Shown in pieces: positions 15,771 through 30,400 of a stretch of DNA of 64,000 bases. The DNA comes from Eledone cirrhosa (taxonomy: Eukaryota; Mollusca; Cephalopoda; Octopoda; Eledonidae). The position numbers and the translations under genes are program-made. The stretch covers positions 32,548,291 through 32,612,290 of the forward strand of contig OZ024748.1 of the NCBI GenBank assembly GCA_964016885.1, in the 5' to 3' direction. The first letter of the stretch is position 1, and each line of letters opens with the position of its first letter. The notes below the pieces were generated by a model. It searched no databases, was not told the DNA's origin, and saw only the letters and a program-made list of their open reading frames with translations.

Positions 15771-17929
15771 GAAAGTAATACTATACTTCTAAACTGGTTA
15801 TATGTTACACACTGCTAAAAGTAGTACTATAATTCTAAACTTGTTATATACAACACACTGCTAAAAGTGATACTATACTTCTAAACTGGTTATATATTAC
15901 ACACTGCTAAAAGTAATACTATATCTCTAAACTGGTTATATATTACATGCTGCTAAAAGTAATACTGTATTTCTAAACTTGTTATATATTACCCACTGCT
16001 AAAACCAATACAATACTTCTAAACTTGTTATATATTACACACTGCTAAAAGTAACACTATACCTCTAAACTGGTTGTATATTACATGCTGCTAAAAGTAA
16101 TACTATACTTCCAAACTGGTTATATATTACACACTGCTAAAAGTAATACTATACTTCTAAACTGCTTATATACTACATGCTTCTAAAAGTAAAATAATAC
16201 TTCTAAATTGGTTATATATTACACACTGCTAAAAGTAATACTATACTTCTAAACTGGTTATATATTAGACACTGCCAAAAGTAATACTATACTTCTAAAC
16301 TGGTTATATATTACACACTGCTAAAGGTAATACTATACTTGTAAACTGGTTATATATTACTCACTGTTAAAAGTAATACTATACTTCTAAACTGGTTATA
16401 TATTACTCACTGCTAAAAGTAATACTATACTTCTAAACTGGTTATATATTACACACTGCTAAAAGTAATTCTATACTTCTAAACTGGTTATATATTACAC
16501 ACTGCTAAAAGTAATACTATACCTCTAAACTGGTTATATATTACAGACGGCTAAAAGTAATACTATACTTCTATACAGGTTATTTATTACATGCTGCTAA
16601 AAGTGATACTATACTTCTAAACTGGTTATATACTACATGCTTCTAAAAGTAATACTATACTTCTAAACTGGTTATATATTACACACTGCTAAAAGTAATA
16701 CTATACTTCTAAACTGGTTATATATTATACACTGCTAAATGTAATACTATACCTCTAAACTGGTTATATATTACACACTGCTAAAAGTAATACTATACTT
16801 CTAAACTGGTTATATATTACACACTGCTAAAGGTAATACTATACTTCTGAACAGGTTATATATTACACACTGTTAAAAGTAATACAATACTTCTAAACTG
16901 GTTATATATTACGCACTGCTAAAAGTAATACTTTACTTCTAAACTGATTATATATTACATGCCGCTAAAAGTAATACTATACTTCTAAATTAGTTATATC
17001 TTACACACTGCTAAAAGTAATACTATACTTCTAAACAGGTTATATATTACACACTGCTAAAAGTAATACTATACTTCTAAACTGCTCATATACTACATGC
17101 TTCTAAAGGTAAAATAATACTTCTAAACTGGTTATATATTACACACTGCTAAAAGTAATACTATACTTCTAAACTGGTTACATATTACACACTGTTAAAA
17201 GTAATACTATACTTCTAAACTGGTAATATATTACGCACTGCTAAAAGTAATACTATAGTTCTAAATTAGGTATATATTACACACTGCTAAAAGTAATAGT
17301 ATATCTCTAAACTGGTTATATATTACACACTTCTAAAAGTAATACTATACTTCTAGACAGGTTATATATTACATACTGCTAAACGTAATACTATACTTCT
17401 AAATTAGGTATATATTACACACTGCTAAAAGTAATATTATACTTCTAAACTGGTTATATATTACACACGTCTAAAAGTAATACTATACTTCTAAACTGCT
17501 TATATACTACATGCTTCTAAAAGTAATATAATACTTCTAAACTGGTTATATATTACACACTGTTAAAAGTAATACTATACTTCTAAACTGGTTATATATT
17601 ACACACTGTTAAAAGTAATACTATACTTCTAAACTGGTAATATATTACGCACTGCTAAAAGTAATACTATAGTTCTAAATTAGGTATATATTACACACTG
17701 CTAAAAGTAATAGTATATCTCTAAACTGGTTATATATTACACACTATTAAAAGTAATAATATACTTCTAAACTGGTTATATATTACACATTGCTAAAAGT
17801 AATACTATACTTCTAAACTGGTTATATATTACACACTACTAAATGTAATAGTATACTTCTAAACTGGTTATATATTACACACTGCTAAAAGTAATACTAT
17901 ACTTCTAAACTGGTTATATATTACACACT

Positions 17930-19130
17930 GCTAAAGGTAATACTATACTTCTAAACTGGTTATATATTACACACTGTTAAAAGTAATACTATACTTCTAA
18001 ACTGGTTATATATTACGCACTGCTAAAAGTAATCCTATACTTCTAAACTGAATATATATAACATGCCGCTAAAAGTAATACATTACTTCTAAACTGGTTA
18101 TATATTACACACTGATAAAAGTAATACTATTCTTCTAAATTAGGTATATATTACACACTGCTAAAAGTAATACTATACTTCTAAACAGGTTATATATTAC
18201 ACACTGCTAAACGTAATACTTTAACTCTAAACTGGTTATATATTACACACTGCTAAAAGAAATACTATACTTCTAAACTGGTTATATATTACACACTGCT
18301 AAAAGTAATACTATACCTCGAAACTGGTTATATATTACACACTGCTAAAAGTAATACTATACTTCTATACTGGTTATATATTACATGCTGCTAAAAGTGA
18401 TACTATACTTCTAAACTGATTATATACTACATGCTTCTAAAAGTAATACTATAGTTCTAAACTGGTTATATATTACACACTGCTAAAAGTAATACTATAC
18501 TTCTAAACTGGTTATATATTACACACTGCTAAAGGTAATACTATACTTCTAAACTGGTTATATATTACACACTGTTAAAAGTAATACTATACTTCTAAAC
18601 TGGTTATATATTACGCACTACTAAAAGTAATACTATACTTCTAAACTGAATATATATAACATGCCGCTAAAAGTAATACATTACTTCTAAACTGGTTATA
18701 TATTACACACTGATAAAAGTAATACTATTCTTCTAAATTAGGTATATATTACACACTGCTAAAAGTAATACTATACTTCTAAACAGGTTATATATTACAC
18801 ACTGCTAAACGTAATACTTTAACTCTAATCTGGTTATATATTACACACTGCTAAAAGTAATACTATACTTCTAAACTGGTTATATATTACACACTGCTAA
18901 AAGTAATACTATACCTCGAAACTGGTTATATATTACACACTGCTAAAAGTAATACTATACTTCTATACTGGTTATATATTACATGCTGCTAAAAGTGATA
19001 CTATACTTCTAAACTGATTATATACTACATGCTTCTAAAAGTAATACTATAGTTCTAAACTGGTTATAAATACACACTGCTAAAAGTAATACTATACTTC
19101 TAAACTGGTTATATATTACACACTGCTAAA
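17930..19130 (+). repeat. Two tandem 598-bp (13-monomer) units
   Basis: Anchors recur at exactly 598 bp (13 x 46): the aatatatataacatgccgc variant at 18,051 and 18,649, and the acctcgaaactgg variant at 18,319 and 18,917. The same 13-monomer unit is found again as a pair at 21.5-22.7 kb. Boundaries are approximate. Confidence 0.75.
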
Positions 19131-20510
19131 AGTAATACTATACTTCTAAACAGGTTATATATTACACACTGCTAAAAGTAATACTATACTTCTAAACTGG
19201 TTATATATTACACACTTCTAAAAGTAATACTATACTTCCAGACAGGTTATATATTACATACTGCTTAACGTAATACTATACTTCTAAACTGGTTATATAC
19301 TACATGCTGCTAAAAGTAATACTATACTTCTAAACTGGTTATATATTACACCCTGCTAAAAGTAATACTATACTTCTAAACTAGTTATATATTACATGCT
19401 GCTAAAAGTAATACTATACTTCTTAACAGGTTATATATTACACACTGCTAAAAGTAATACTATACTTCTAAACAGGTTATATATTACACACTGCTAAACG
19501 TAATACTTTAACTCTAAACTGGTTATATATTACACACTGCTAAAAGTAATACTATACTTCTAAACTGGTTATATAGTACACACTGCTAAAAGTAATACTA
19601 TACCTCGAAACTGGTTATATATTACACACTGCTAAAAGTAATACTATACTTCTATACTGGTTATATATTACATGCTGCTAAAAGTGATACTATACTTCTA
19701 AACTGATTATATACTACATGCTTCTAAAAGCAATACTATAGTTCTAAACTGGTTATATATACACACTGCTAAAAGTAATACTATACTTCTAAACTGGTTA
19801 TATATTACACACTGCTAAAAGTAATACTATACTTCTAAACAGGTTATATATTACACACTGCTAAAAGTAATACTATACTTCTAAACTGGTTATATATTAC
19901 AAACTTCTAAAAGTAATACTATACTTCCAGACAGGTTATATATTACATACTGCTAAACGTAATACTATACTTCTAAACTGGTTATATACTACATGCTGCT
20001 AAAAGTAATACTATACTTCTAAACTGGTTATATATTACACCCTGCTAAAAGTAATACTATACTTCTAAACTAGTTATATATTACATGCTGCTAAAAGTAA
20101 TACTATACTTCTTAACAGGTTATATATTACACACTGCTAAAAGTAATACTATACTTCTAAACAGGTTATATATTACACACTGCTAAACGTAATACTTTAA
20201 CTCTAAACTGGTTATATATTACACACTGCTAAAAGTAATACTATACTTCTAAACTGGTTATATATTACACACTGCTAAAAGTAATACTATACCTCGAAAC
20301 TGGTTATATATTACACACTGCTAAAAGTAATACTCTACTTCTATACTGGTTATATATTACATGCTGCTAAAAGTGATACTATACTTCTAAACTGATTATA
20401 TACTACATGCTTCTAAAAGTAATACTATAGTTCTAAACTGGTTATATATTACACACTGCTAAAAGTAATACTATACTTCTAAACTGGTTATATATTACAC
20501 ACTGCTAAAA
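19130..20510 (+). repeat. Two tandem 689-bp (15-monomer) units
   Basis: The cttccagacagg variant occurs at 19,238 and 19,927, and the acctcgaaactgg variant at 19,606 and 20,295; both are 689 bp apart, or 15 monomers minus 1. A further copy of the ccagacagg block lies near 22.87 kb. Boundaries are approximate. Confidence 0.7.
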
Positions 20511-21539
20511 GTAATTCTATACTTCTAAACTGCTTATATATTACACACTGCTAAAAGTAATACTATACCTCTAAACTGGTTATATATTACACACTGCTAA
20601 AAGTAATACTATACTTCTAAACTGGTTATATATTACACACTGCTAAAGGTAATACTATACTTCTGAACAGGTTATATATTACACACTGTTAAAAGTAATA
20701 CAATACTTCTAAACTGGTTATATATTACGCACTGCTAAAAGTAATACTTTACTTCTAAACTGATTATATATTACATGCCGCTAAAAGTAATACTATACTT
20801 CTAAATTAGTTATATCTTACACACTGCTAAAAGTAATACTATACTTCTAAACAGGTTATATATTACACACTGCTAAAAGTAATACTATACTTCTAAACTG
20901 CTCATATACTACATGCTTCTAAAGGTAAAATAATACTTTTAAAATGGTTATATATTACACACTGCTAAAAGTAATACTATACTTCTAAACTGGTTATATA
21001 TTACACAGTGTTAAAAGTAATACTATACTTCTAAACTGGTTATATATTACGCACTGCTAAAAGTAATACTATAGTTCTAAATTAGGTATATATTACACAC
21101 TGCTAAAAGTAATAGTATATCTCTAAACTGGTTATATATTACACACTTCTAAAAGTAATACTATACTTCTAGACAGGTTATATATTACATACTGCTAAAC
21201 GTAATACTATACTTCTAACTTAGGTATATATTACACACTGCTAAATGTAATATTATACTTCTAAACTGGTTATATATTACACACGTCTAAAAGTAATACT
21301 ATACTTCTAAACTGCTTATATACTACATGCTTCTAAAAGTAATATAATACTTCTAAACTGGTTATATATTACACACTGTTAAAAGTAATAATATACTTCT
21401 AAACTGGTTATATATTACACATTGCTAAAAGTAATACTATACTTCTAAACTGGTTATATATTACACACTGCTAAATGTAATAGTATACTTCTAAACTGGT
21501 TATATATTACACACTGCTAAAAGTAATACTATACTTCTA

Positions 21540-22740
21540 AACTGGTTATATATTACACACTGCTAAAGGTAATACTATACTTCTAAACTGGTTATATATT
21601 ACACACTGTTAAATGTAATACTATACTTCTAAACTGGTTATATATTACGCACTGCTAAAAGTAATACTATACTTCTAAACTGAATATATATAACATGCCG
21701 CTAAAAGTAATACATTACTTCTAAACTGGTTATATATTACACACTGATAAAAGTAATACTATTCTTCTAAATTAGGTATATATTACACACTGCTAAAAGT
21801 AATACTATACTTCTAAACAGGTTATATATTACACACTGATAAACGTAATACTTTAACTCTAAACTGGTTATATATTACACACTGCTAAAAGTAATACTAT
21901 ACTTCTAAACTGGTTATGTTTTACACACTGCTAAAAGTAATACTAAACCTCGAAACTGGTTATATATTACACACTGCTAAAAGTAATACTATACTTCTAT
22001 ACTGGTTATATATTACATGCTGCTAAAAGTGATACTATACTTCTAAACTGATTATATACTACATGCTTCTAAAAGTAATACTATAGTTCTAAACTGGTTA
22101 TATATTACACACTTCTAAAAGTAATACTATACTTCTAAACTGGTTATATATTACACACTGCTAAAGGTAATACTATACTTCTAAACTGGTTATATATTAC
22201 ACACTGTTAAAAGTAATACTATACTTCTAAACTGGTTATATATTACGCACTGCTAAAAGTAATACTATACTTCTAAACTGAATATATATAACATGCCGCT
22301 AAAAGTAATACATTACTTCTAAACTGGTTATATATTACACACTGATAAAAGTAATACTATTCTTCTAAATTAGGTATATATTACACACTGCTAAAAGTAA
22401 TACTATACTTCTAAACAGGTTATATATTACACACTGCTAAACGTAATACTTTAACTCTAAACTGGTTATATATTACACACTGCGAAAAGTAATACTATAC
22501 TTCTAAACTGGTTATATATTACACACTGCTAAAAGTAATACTATACCTCGAAACTGGTTATATATTACACACTGCTAAAAGTAATACTATACTTCTATAC
22601 TGGTTATATATTACATGCTGCTAAAAGTGATACTATACTTCTAAACTGATTATATACTACATGCTTCTAAAAGTAATACTATAGTTCTAAACTGGTTATA
22701 TATTACACACTGCTAAAAGTAATACTATACTTCTAAACTG
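21540..22740 (+). repeat. Second pair of 598-bp (13-monomer) units
   Basis: The aatatatataac variant occurs at 21,683 and 22,281, and the cctcgaaactgg variant at 21,951 and 22,549, again 598 bp apart. These units share the variant order of the 17.9-19.1 kb pair, so the pair has been copied within the array. Boundaries are approximate. Confidence 0.72.
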
Positions 22741-24469
22741 GTTATATATTACACACTGCTAAAAGTAATACTATACATCTAAACAGGTTATATATTACAC
22801 ACTGCTAAAAGTAATACTATACTTCTAAACTGGTTATATATTACACACTTCTAAAAGTAATACTATACTTCCAGACAGGTTATATATTACATACTGCTAA
22901 ACGTAATACTATACTTCTAAACTGTTATATACTACATGCTGCTAAAAGTAATACTATACTTCTAAACTGGTTATATATTACACCCTGCTAAAAGTAATAC
23001 TATACTTCTAAACTAGTTATATATTACATGCTGCTAAAAGTAATACTATACTTCTTAACAGGTTATATATTACACACTGCTAAAAGTAATACTATACTTA
23101 TAAACTGGTTATATATTACACACTGCTAAAAGTAACACTATACTTCTAAACTAGTTATATACTACATGCTGCTAAAAGTAATACTATACTTCTAAACTGG
23201 TTATATACTACATGCTGCTAAAAGTAATACTATACTTCTTAACTGGCTATATATTACACACTACTAAAAGTAATACTATACTACTAAACTGGTTATATAT
23301 TACACACCGCTAAAAGTAATATTATACGTCTAAACTGGTTATATATTACATGCTGCTAAAAGTAATACTATACTTCTAGACTGGTGATATATTACATACT
23401 GCTAAAAGTAATACTATACTTCTTAACTGGTTATATATTACAAACTGTTAAAAGTAATACTATACTTCTAAACTGGTTATATATTACAAACTACTAAAAG
23501 TAATACTATACTTCTAAACTGGTTATATATTACACACTGCTAAAAGTAATACTATACCTCTCAACTGGTTATATATTACACACTGCTAAACGTAATACTA
23601 TACATCTAAACTAGTTATATATTACACGCTGGTAAAAGTAATACTATACTTCTTAACAGGTTATATATTACACACTACTAAAAGTAATACTATACTTCTT
23701 AACTGGTTATATATTACACACTACTAAAAGTAATACTATACTTCTAAACTGGTTATATATTACACACTGCTAAAAGTAATACTATACTACTAAACTGGTT
23801 ATATATTACACTCTGTTAAAAGAAATACTATACTTCTAAACTGGTTATATATTACACACTGCTAAAGGTAATACTATACTTCTAAACTGGTTATATATTA
23901 CACTCTGTTAAAAGTAATACTATATTTCTAAACTGGTTATATATTGTACACTGGTAAAAGTAATACTATACTTCTAAATCAGGTATATCTTACACACTGC
24001 TAAAAGCAATACTATACTTCTAAACAGGTTATATATTACACACTGTTAAAAGTAATACTATAACTCTAAACTGGTTATATATTACACACTGCTAAAAGTA
24101 ATACTATACTTCTAAACTGGTTATATATTACATGCTACTAAATGTAATACTATACTTCTAAATTGGTTATATACTACATGCTTCTAAAAGTAATACTATA
24201 CTTCTAAACTGGTTATATATTACACACTGCTAAAAGTAACACTATACTACTAAACTGGTTATATATTACACACTGCTAAAAGTAACACTATACCTCTTAA
24301 CTGGTTATATATTACACACTGCTAAAAGTAATACTATACTTCTATACAGGTTATTTATTACATGCTGCTAAAAGTGATACTATACTTCTAAACTGGTTAT
24401 ATACTACATGCTTCTAAAAGTAATACTATACTTCTAAACTAGTTATATATTACACACTGCTAAAACTAA

Positions 24470-27400
24470 TACTATACTTCTAAACTGGTTATATATTATA
24501 CACTGCTAAAAGTAATACTATACCTCTAAACTGGTTATATATTACACACTGCTAAAAGTAATACTATACTTCTAAACTGGTTATATATTACACACTGCTA
24601 AAGGTAATACTATACTTCTGAACAGGTTATATATTACACACTGTTAAAAGTAATACAATACTTCTAAACTGGTTATATATTACGCACTGCTAAAAGTAAT
24701 ACTTTACTTCTAAACTGATTATATATTACATGCCGCTAAAAGTAATACTATACTACTAAACTGGTTATATATTGCACACTGGTAAAAGTAATACTATACT
24801 TCTAAATTAGTTATATCTTACACACTGCTAAAAGTAATACTATACTTCTAAACAGGTTATATATTACACACTGCTAAAAGTAATACTATACTTCTAAACT
24901 GCTCATATACTACATGCTTCTAAAGGTAAAATAATACTTCTAAACTGGTTATATATTACACACTGCTAAAAGTAATACTATACTTCTAAACTGGTTATAT
25001 ATTACACACTGCTAAACGTAATACTATACCTCTAAACTGGTTATATATTACAGACTGCTAAAAGTAATACTATACTTCTAAACTGGTTATATATTACACA
25101 ATGCTAAAAGTAATACTATACCTCTAAACTGGTTATATATTACACACTGCTAAAAGTAATACTATACTTCTATACAGGTTATTTATTACACACTACTAAA
25201 TGTAATACTATACTTCTAAATAGGTTATATACTACATGCTTCTAAAAGTAATACTATATTTCTAAACTGGTTATATATTACACACTGCTAAAAGTAACAC
25301 TATACCTCTAATCTGGTTGTATATTACAAGCTGCTAAAAGTAATACTATACTTCTAAACTGGTTATGTATTACACACTGCTAAAAGTAATACTATACTTC
25401 TAAACTAGTTATATATTACACACTGCTAAAACTAATACTATACTCATAAACTGGTTATATATTACACAGTGCTAAAAGTAATTCTATACCTCTAAACTGG
25501 TTATATAAAACATGCTGCTAAATGTAATACTATACCTCTAAACTGGTTATATATTACACACTGCTAAAAGTAATACTATACCTCTAAACTAGTTATATAT
25601 TACACACTGCTAAAAGAAATACTATACCTCTAAACTGGTTATATATTACATGCTGCTAAAAGTAATACTACACTTCTAAACTGGTTATATATTACACACT
25701 GCTAAAAGTAACACTATACCTCTAATCTGGTTGTATATTACAAGCTGCTAAAAGTAATATTATACTTCTAAACTGGTTATATATTACACATTTCTAAATG
25801 TAATACTATACTTCTAGACAGGTTATATATTACATACTGCTAAAAGTAATACTATACTTCTAAACTGGTTATATACTACATGCTGCTAAAAGTAATACTA
25901 TACTTCTAAACTGGGTATATATTACACACTGCTAAAAGTAATACTATACTTCTAAACTAGTTATATATTACACGCTGCTAAAAGTAATACTATACTTCTT
26001 AACTGGTTATATATTACACACTACTAAAAGTAATACTATACTTCTAAATTGGTTATATATTACACACTGCAAAACGTAATACTATACTTCTAAACTGGTT
26101 ATATACTACATGCTGCTAAAAGTAATACTATACTTCTAAACTGCTTATATACTACATGCTTCTAAAAGTAATATAATACTTCTAAACTGGTTATATATTA
26201 CACACTGCTAAAAGAAATACTATACTTCTAAACTGGTTATATATTACACACTGCTAAAAGTAATACTATACTTCTAAACTGGTTATATACTACACACTGC
26301 TAAAAGTAATACTATACTTCTTAACTGGTTATATATTACACACTGCTAAAAGTAATACTATACTTCTCAACTGGTTATATATTACACACTGCTAAAAGTA
26401 ATACTATACTTCTAAACAGGTTATATATTACACACTGCTAAAAGTAATACTATACTTCTAAACTAGATATATATTACACACTGCTAAAGTAATACTATAC
26501 CTCTAAACTGGTTATACGTTACATGCTGCTAAAAGTAATACTATACTTCTAAACTGGTTATGTATTACACACTGCTAAAAGTAATACTATACTTCTAAAC
26601 TAGTTATATATTACACACTGCTAAAACTAATACTATACTCATAAACTGGTTATATATTACACAGTGCTAAAAGTAATTCTATACCTCTAAACTGGTTATA
26701 TAAAACATGCTGCTAAATGTAATACTATACCTCTAAACTGGTTATATATTACACACTGCTAAAAGTAATACTATACCTCTAAACTAGTTATATATTACAC
26801 ACTGCTAAAAGAAATACTATACCTCTAAACTGGTTATATATTACATGCTGCTAAAAGTAATACTACACTTCTAAACTGGTTATATATTACACACTGCTAA
26901 AAGTAATTCTATACTTCTAAACTGGTTATATATCACACACTGCTAAACGTAATACTATACTTCTAAACTGGTTATATATTACACACTGCTAAAAGTAATA
27001 CTATACGTCTAAACTGGTTATATATTACACACTGCTAAAGGTAATACTATACTTCTGAACAGGTTATATATTACACACTGTTAAAAGTAATACTATACTT
27101 CTAAACTGGTTATATATTACGCACTGCTAAAAGTAATACTTTACTTCTAAACTGATTATATATTACATGCCGCTAAATGTAATACTATACTACTAAACTG
27201 GTTATATATTGCAAACTGGTAAAAGAAATACTATACTTCTAAATTAGGTATATCTTACACACTACTAAAATTAATACTATACTTCTAAACTGGTTATATA
27301 TTACATACTGCTAAATGTAATACTATACTTCTAAACTGGTTATATAGTACACACTGCTAAATGTAATACTATACTTCTAAACTGGTTATATAGTACACAC

Positions 27401-30400
27401 TGCTAAATGTAATACTATACTTCTAAACTGGTTATATATTACACACAACTAAAAGTAATACTATACTTCTAAACTGGTTATATATTACACACTGCTAAAA
27501 GTAATACTATACCTCTAAACTGGTTATATATTACATGCTGCTAAAAGTAATACTACACTTCTAAACTGGTTATATATTACACACTGCTAATAGTAATACT
27601 ATACTTCTAAACTGGTTATATATTACACACTGCTAAAGGTAATACTATACTTCTAAACTGGTTATATATTACACACTGTTAAAAGTAATACTATACTTCT
27701 AAACTGGTTATATATTACGCACTGCTAAACGTAATACTATAACATTAAACTGGTTATATATTACACACTGCTAAAAGTAATACTATGCTTCTAAACTGGT
27801 TATATATTAGACACTGCTAAAAGTAATTCTATACTTCTAAACTTGTTATATATTACACACTGCTAAAAGTAATACAATACCTCTAAACTGGTTATATATT
27901 ACACACTGCTAAAAGTAATACTATACTTCTATACAGGTTATTTATTACATGCTGCTAAAATTGATACTATACTTCTAAACTGGTTATATATTACACACTG
28001 CTAAAAGTAATTCTATACTTCTAAACTGGTTATATATTATACACTGCTAAAAGTAATACTATACTTCTAAACTGGTTATATATTACACACTGTTAAAGTA
28101 ATACTATACTTCTAAACTGGTTATATATTACAGACTGCTAAAGGTAATACTATACTTCTGAACAGGTTATATGTTACACACTGTTAAAAGTAATACAATA
28201 CTTCTAAACTGGTTATATATTACGCACTGCTAAAAATAATACTTTACTTCTAAACTGCTCATATACTACATGCTTCTAAAAGTAAAATAATACTTCTAAA
28301 CTGGTTATATATTATACACTGCTAAAAGTAATACTATACTTCTAAACTGGTTATATATTACACACTGCTAAAAGTAATACTATACTTCTAAACTGGTTAT
28401 ATATTACGCACTGCTAAACGTAATACTATACCTCTAATCTGGTTATATATTACACACTGCTAAAAGTAATACTATACTTCTAAACTGGTTATATATGACA
28501 CACTGCTAAAAGTAATTCTATACCTCTAAACTGGTTATATATTACACACTGCTAAAAGTAATACTATACCTCTAAACTGGTTATATATTACACACTACTA
28601 AATGTAATACTATACTTATAAATTGGTTATATACTACATGCTTCTAAAAGTAATACTATACTTCTAAACTGGTTATATATTACACACTGCTAAAAATAAC
28701 ACTATACCTCTAAACTGGTTGTATATTACATGCTGCTAAATGTAATACTATACTTCTAAACTGGTTATATATTACACACTGCTAAAAGTAATACTATACT
28801 TCTAAACTGCTTATATACTACATGCTTCTAAAAGTAGAATAATACTTCTAAACTGGTTATATATTACACACTGCTAAAAGTAATACTATACCTCTAAACT
28901 GGTTATATATTACATGCTGCTAAAGGAAATACTATACTTCTAAACTGGTTATATATTACACACTGTTAAAAGTAATACTATACTTCTAAACTGGTTATAT
29001 ACTACACACTGCCAAAAGTAATACTATACTTCTTAACTGGTTATATATTACAAACTGCTAAAAGTAATACTATACTTCTAAACTGGTTATATATTACACA
29101 CTACTAAAAGTAATACTATACTTCTTAACTGGTTATATATTACAAACTGCTAAAAGTAATACTATACTTCTAAACTGGTTATATATTACACACTACTAAA
29201 AGTAATACTATACTTCTAACCTGGTTATATATTACACACTGCTAAAAGTAATACTATACTTCTAAACTGCTTATATACTACATGCTTCTAAAAGTAAAAT
29301 AATACTTCTAAACTGGTTATATATTACACACTGCTAAAAGTAATACTATACTTCTAAACTGGTTATATATTACACACTGCTAAAAGTAATACTATACTTC
29401 TAAACTGGTTATATATTACACACTGCTAAAGGTAATACTATACTTCTTAACTGGTTATATATTACACACTGCTAAAAGTAATACTATACTTCTATACAGG
29501 TTATTTATTACACACTACTAAATGTAATACTATACTTATAAATTGGTTATATACTACATGCTTCTAAAAGTAATACTATACTTCTAAACTGGTTATATAT
29601 TACACACTGCTAAAAATAACACTATACCTCTAAACTGGTTGTATATTACATGCTGCTAAATGTAATACGATACTTCTAAACTGGTTATATATTACACACT
29701 GCTAAAAGTAATACTATACTTCTAAACTGCTTATATACTACATGCTTCTAAAAGTAGAATAATACTTCTAAACTGGTTATATATTACACACTGCTAAAAG
29801 TAATACTATACCTCTAAACTGGTTATATATTACATGCTGCTAAAAGTAATACTACACTTCTAAACTGGTTATATATTACACACTGCTAAAAGTAATACTA
29901 TACTTCTAAACTGGTTATATATTACACACTGCTAAAGGAAATACTATACTTCTAAACTGGTTATATATTACACACTGTTAAAAGTAATACTATACTTCTA
30001 AACTGGTTATATATTACGCACTGCTTAACGTAATACTATAACACTAAACTGGTTATATATTACACACTGCTAAAAGTAATACTATGCTTCTAAACTGGTT
30101 ATATATTACACACTGCTAAAAGTAATACTATACTTCTAAACTGCTTATATACTACATGCTTCTAAAAGTAAAATAATACTTCTAAACTGGTTATATATTA
30201 CACACTGCGAAAAGTAATACTATACTTCTAAACTGGTTATATATTACACACTGCTAAAAGTAATACTATACCTCTAAACTGGTTATATATTACATGCTGC
30301 TAAAAGTAATACTACACTTCTAAACTGTTTATATATTACACTGCTAAAAGTAATACTATACTTCTAAACTGGTTATATATTACACACTGCTAAAGGTAAT

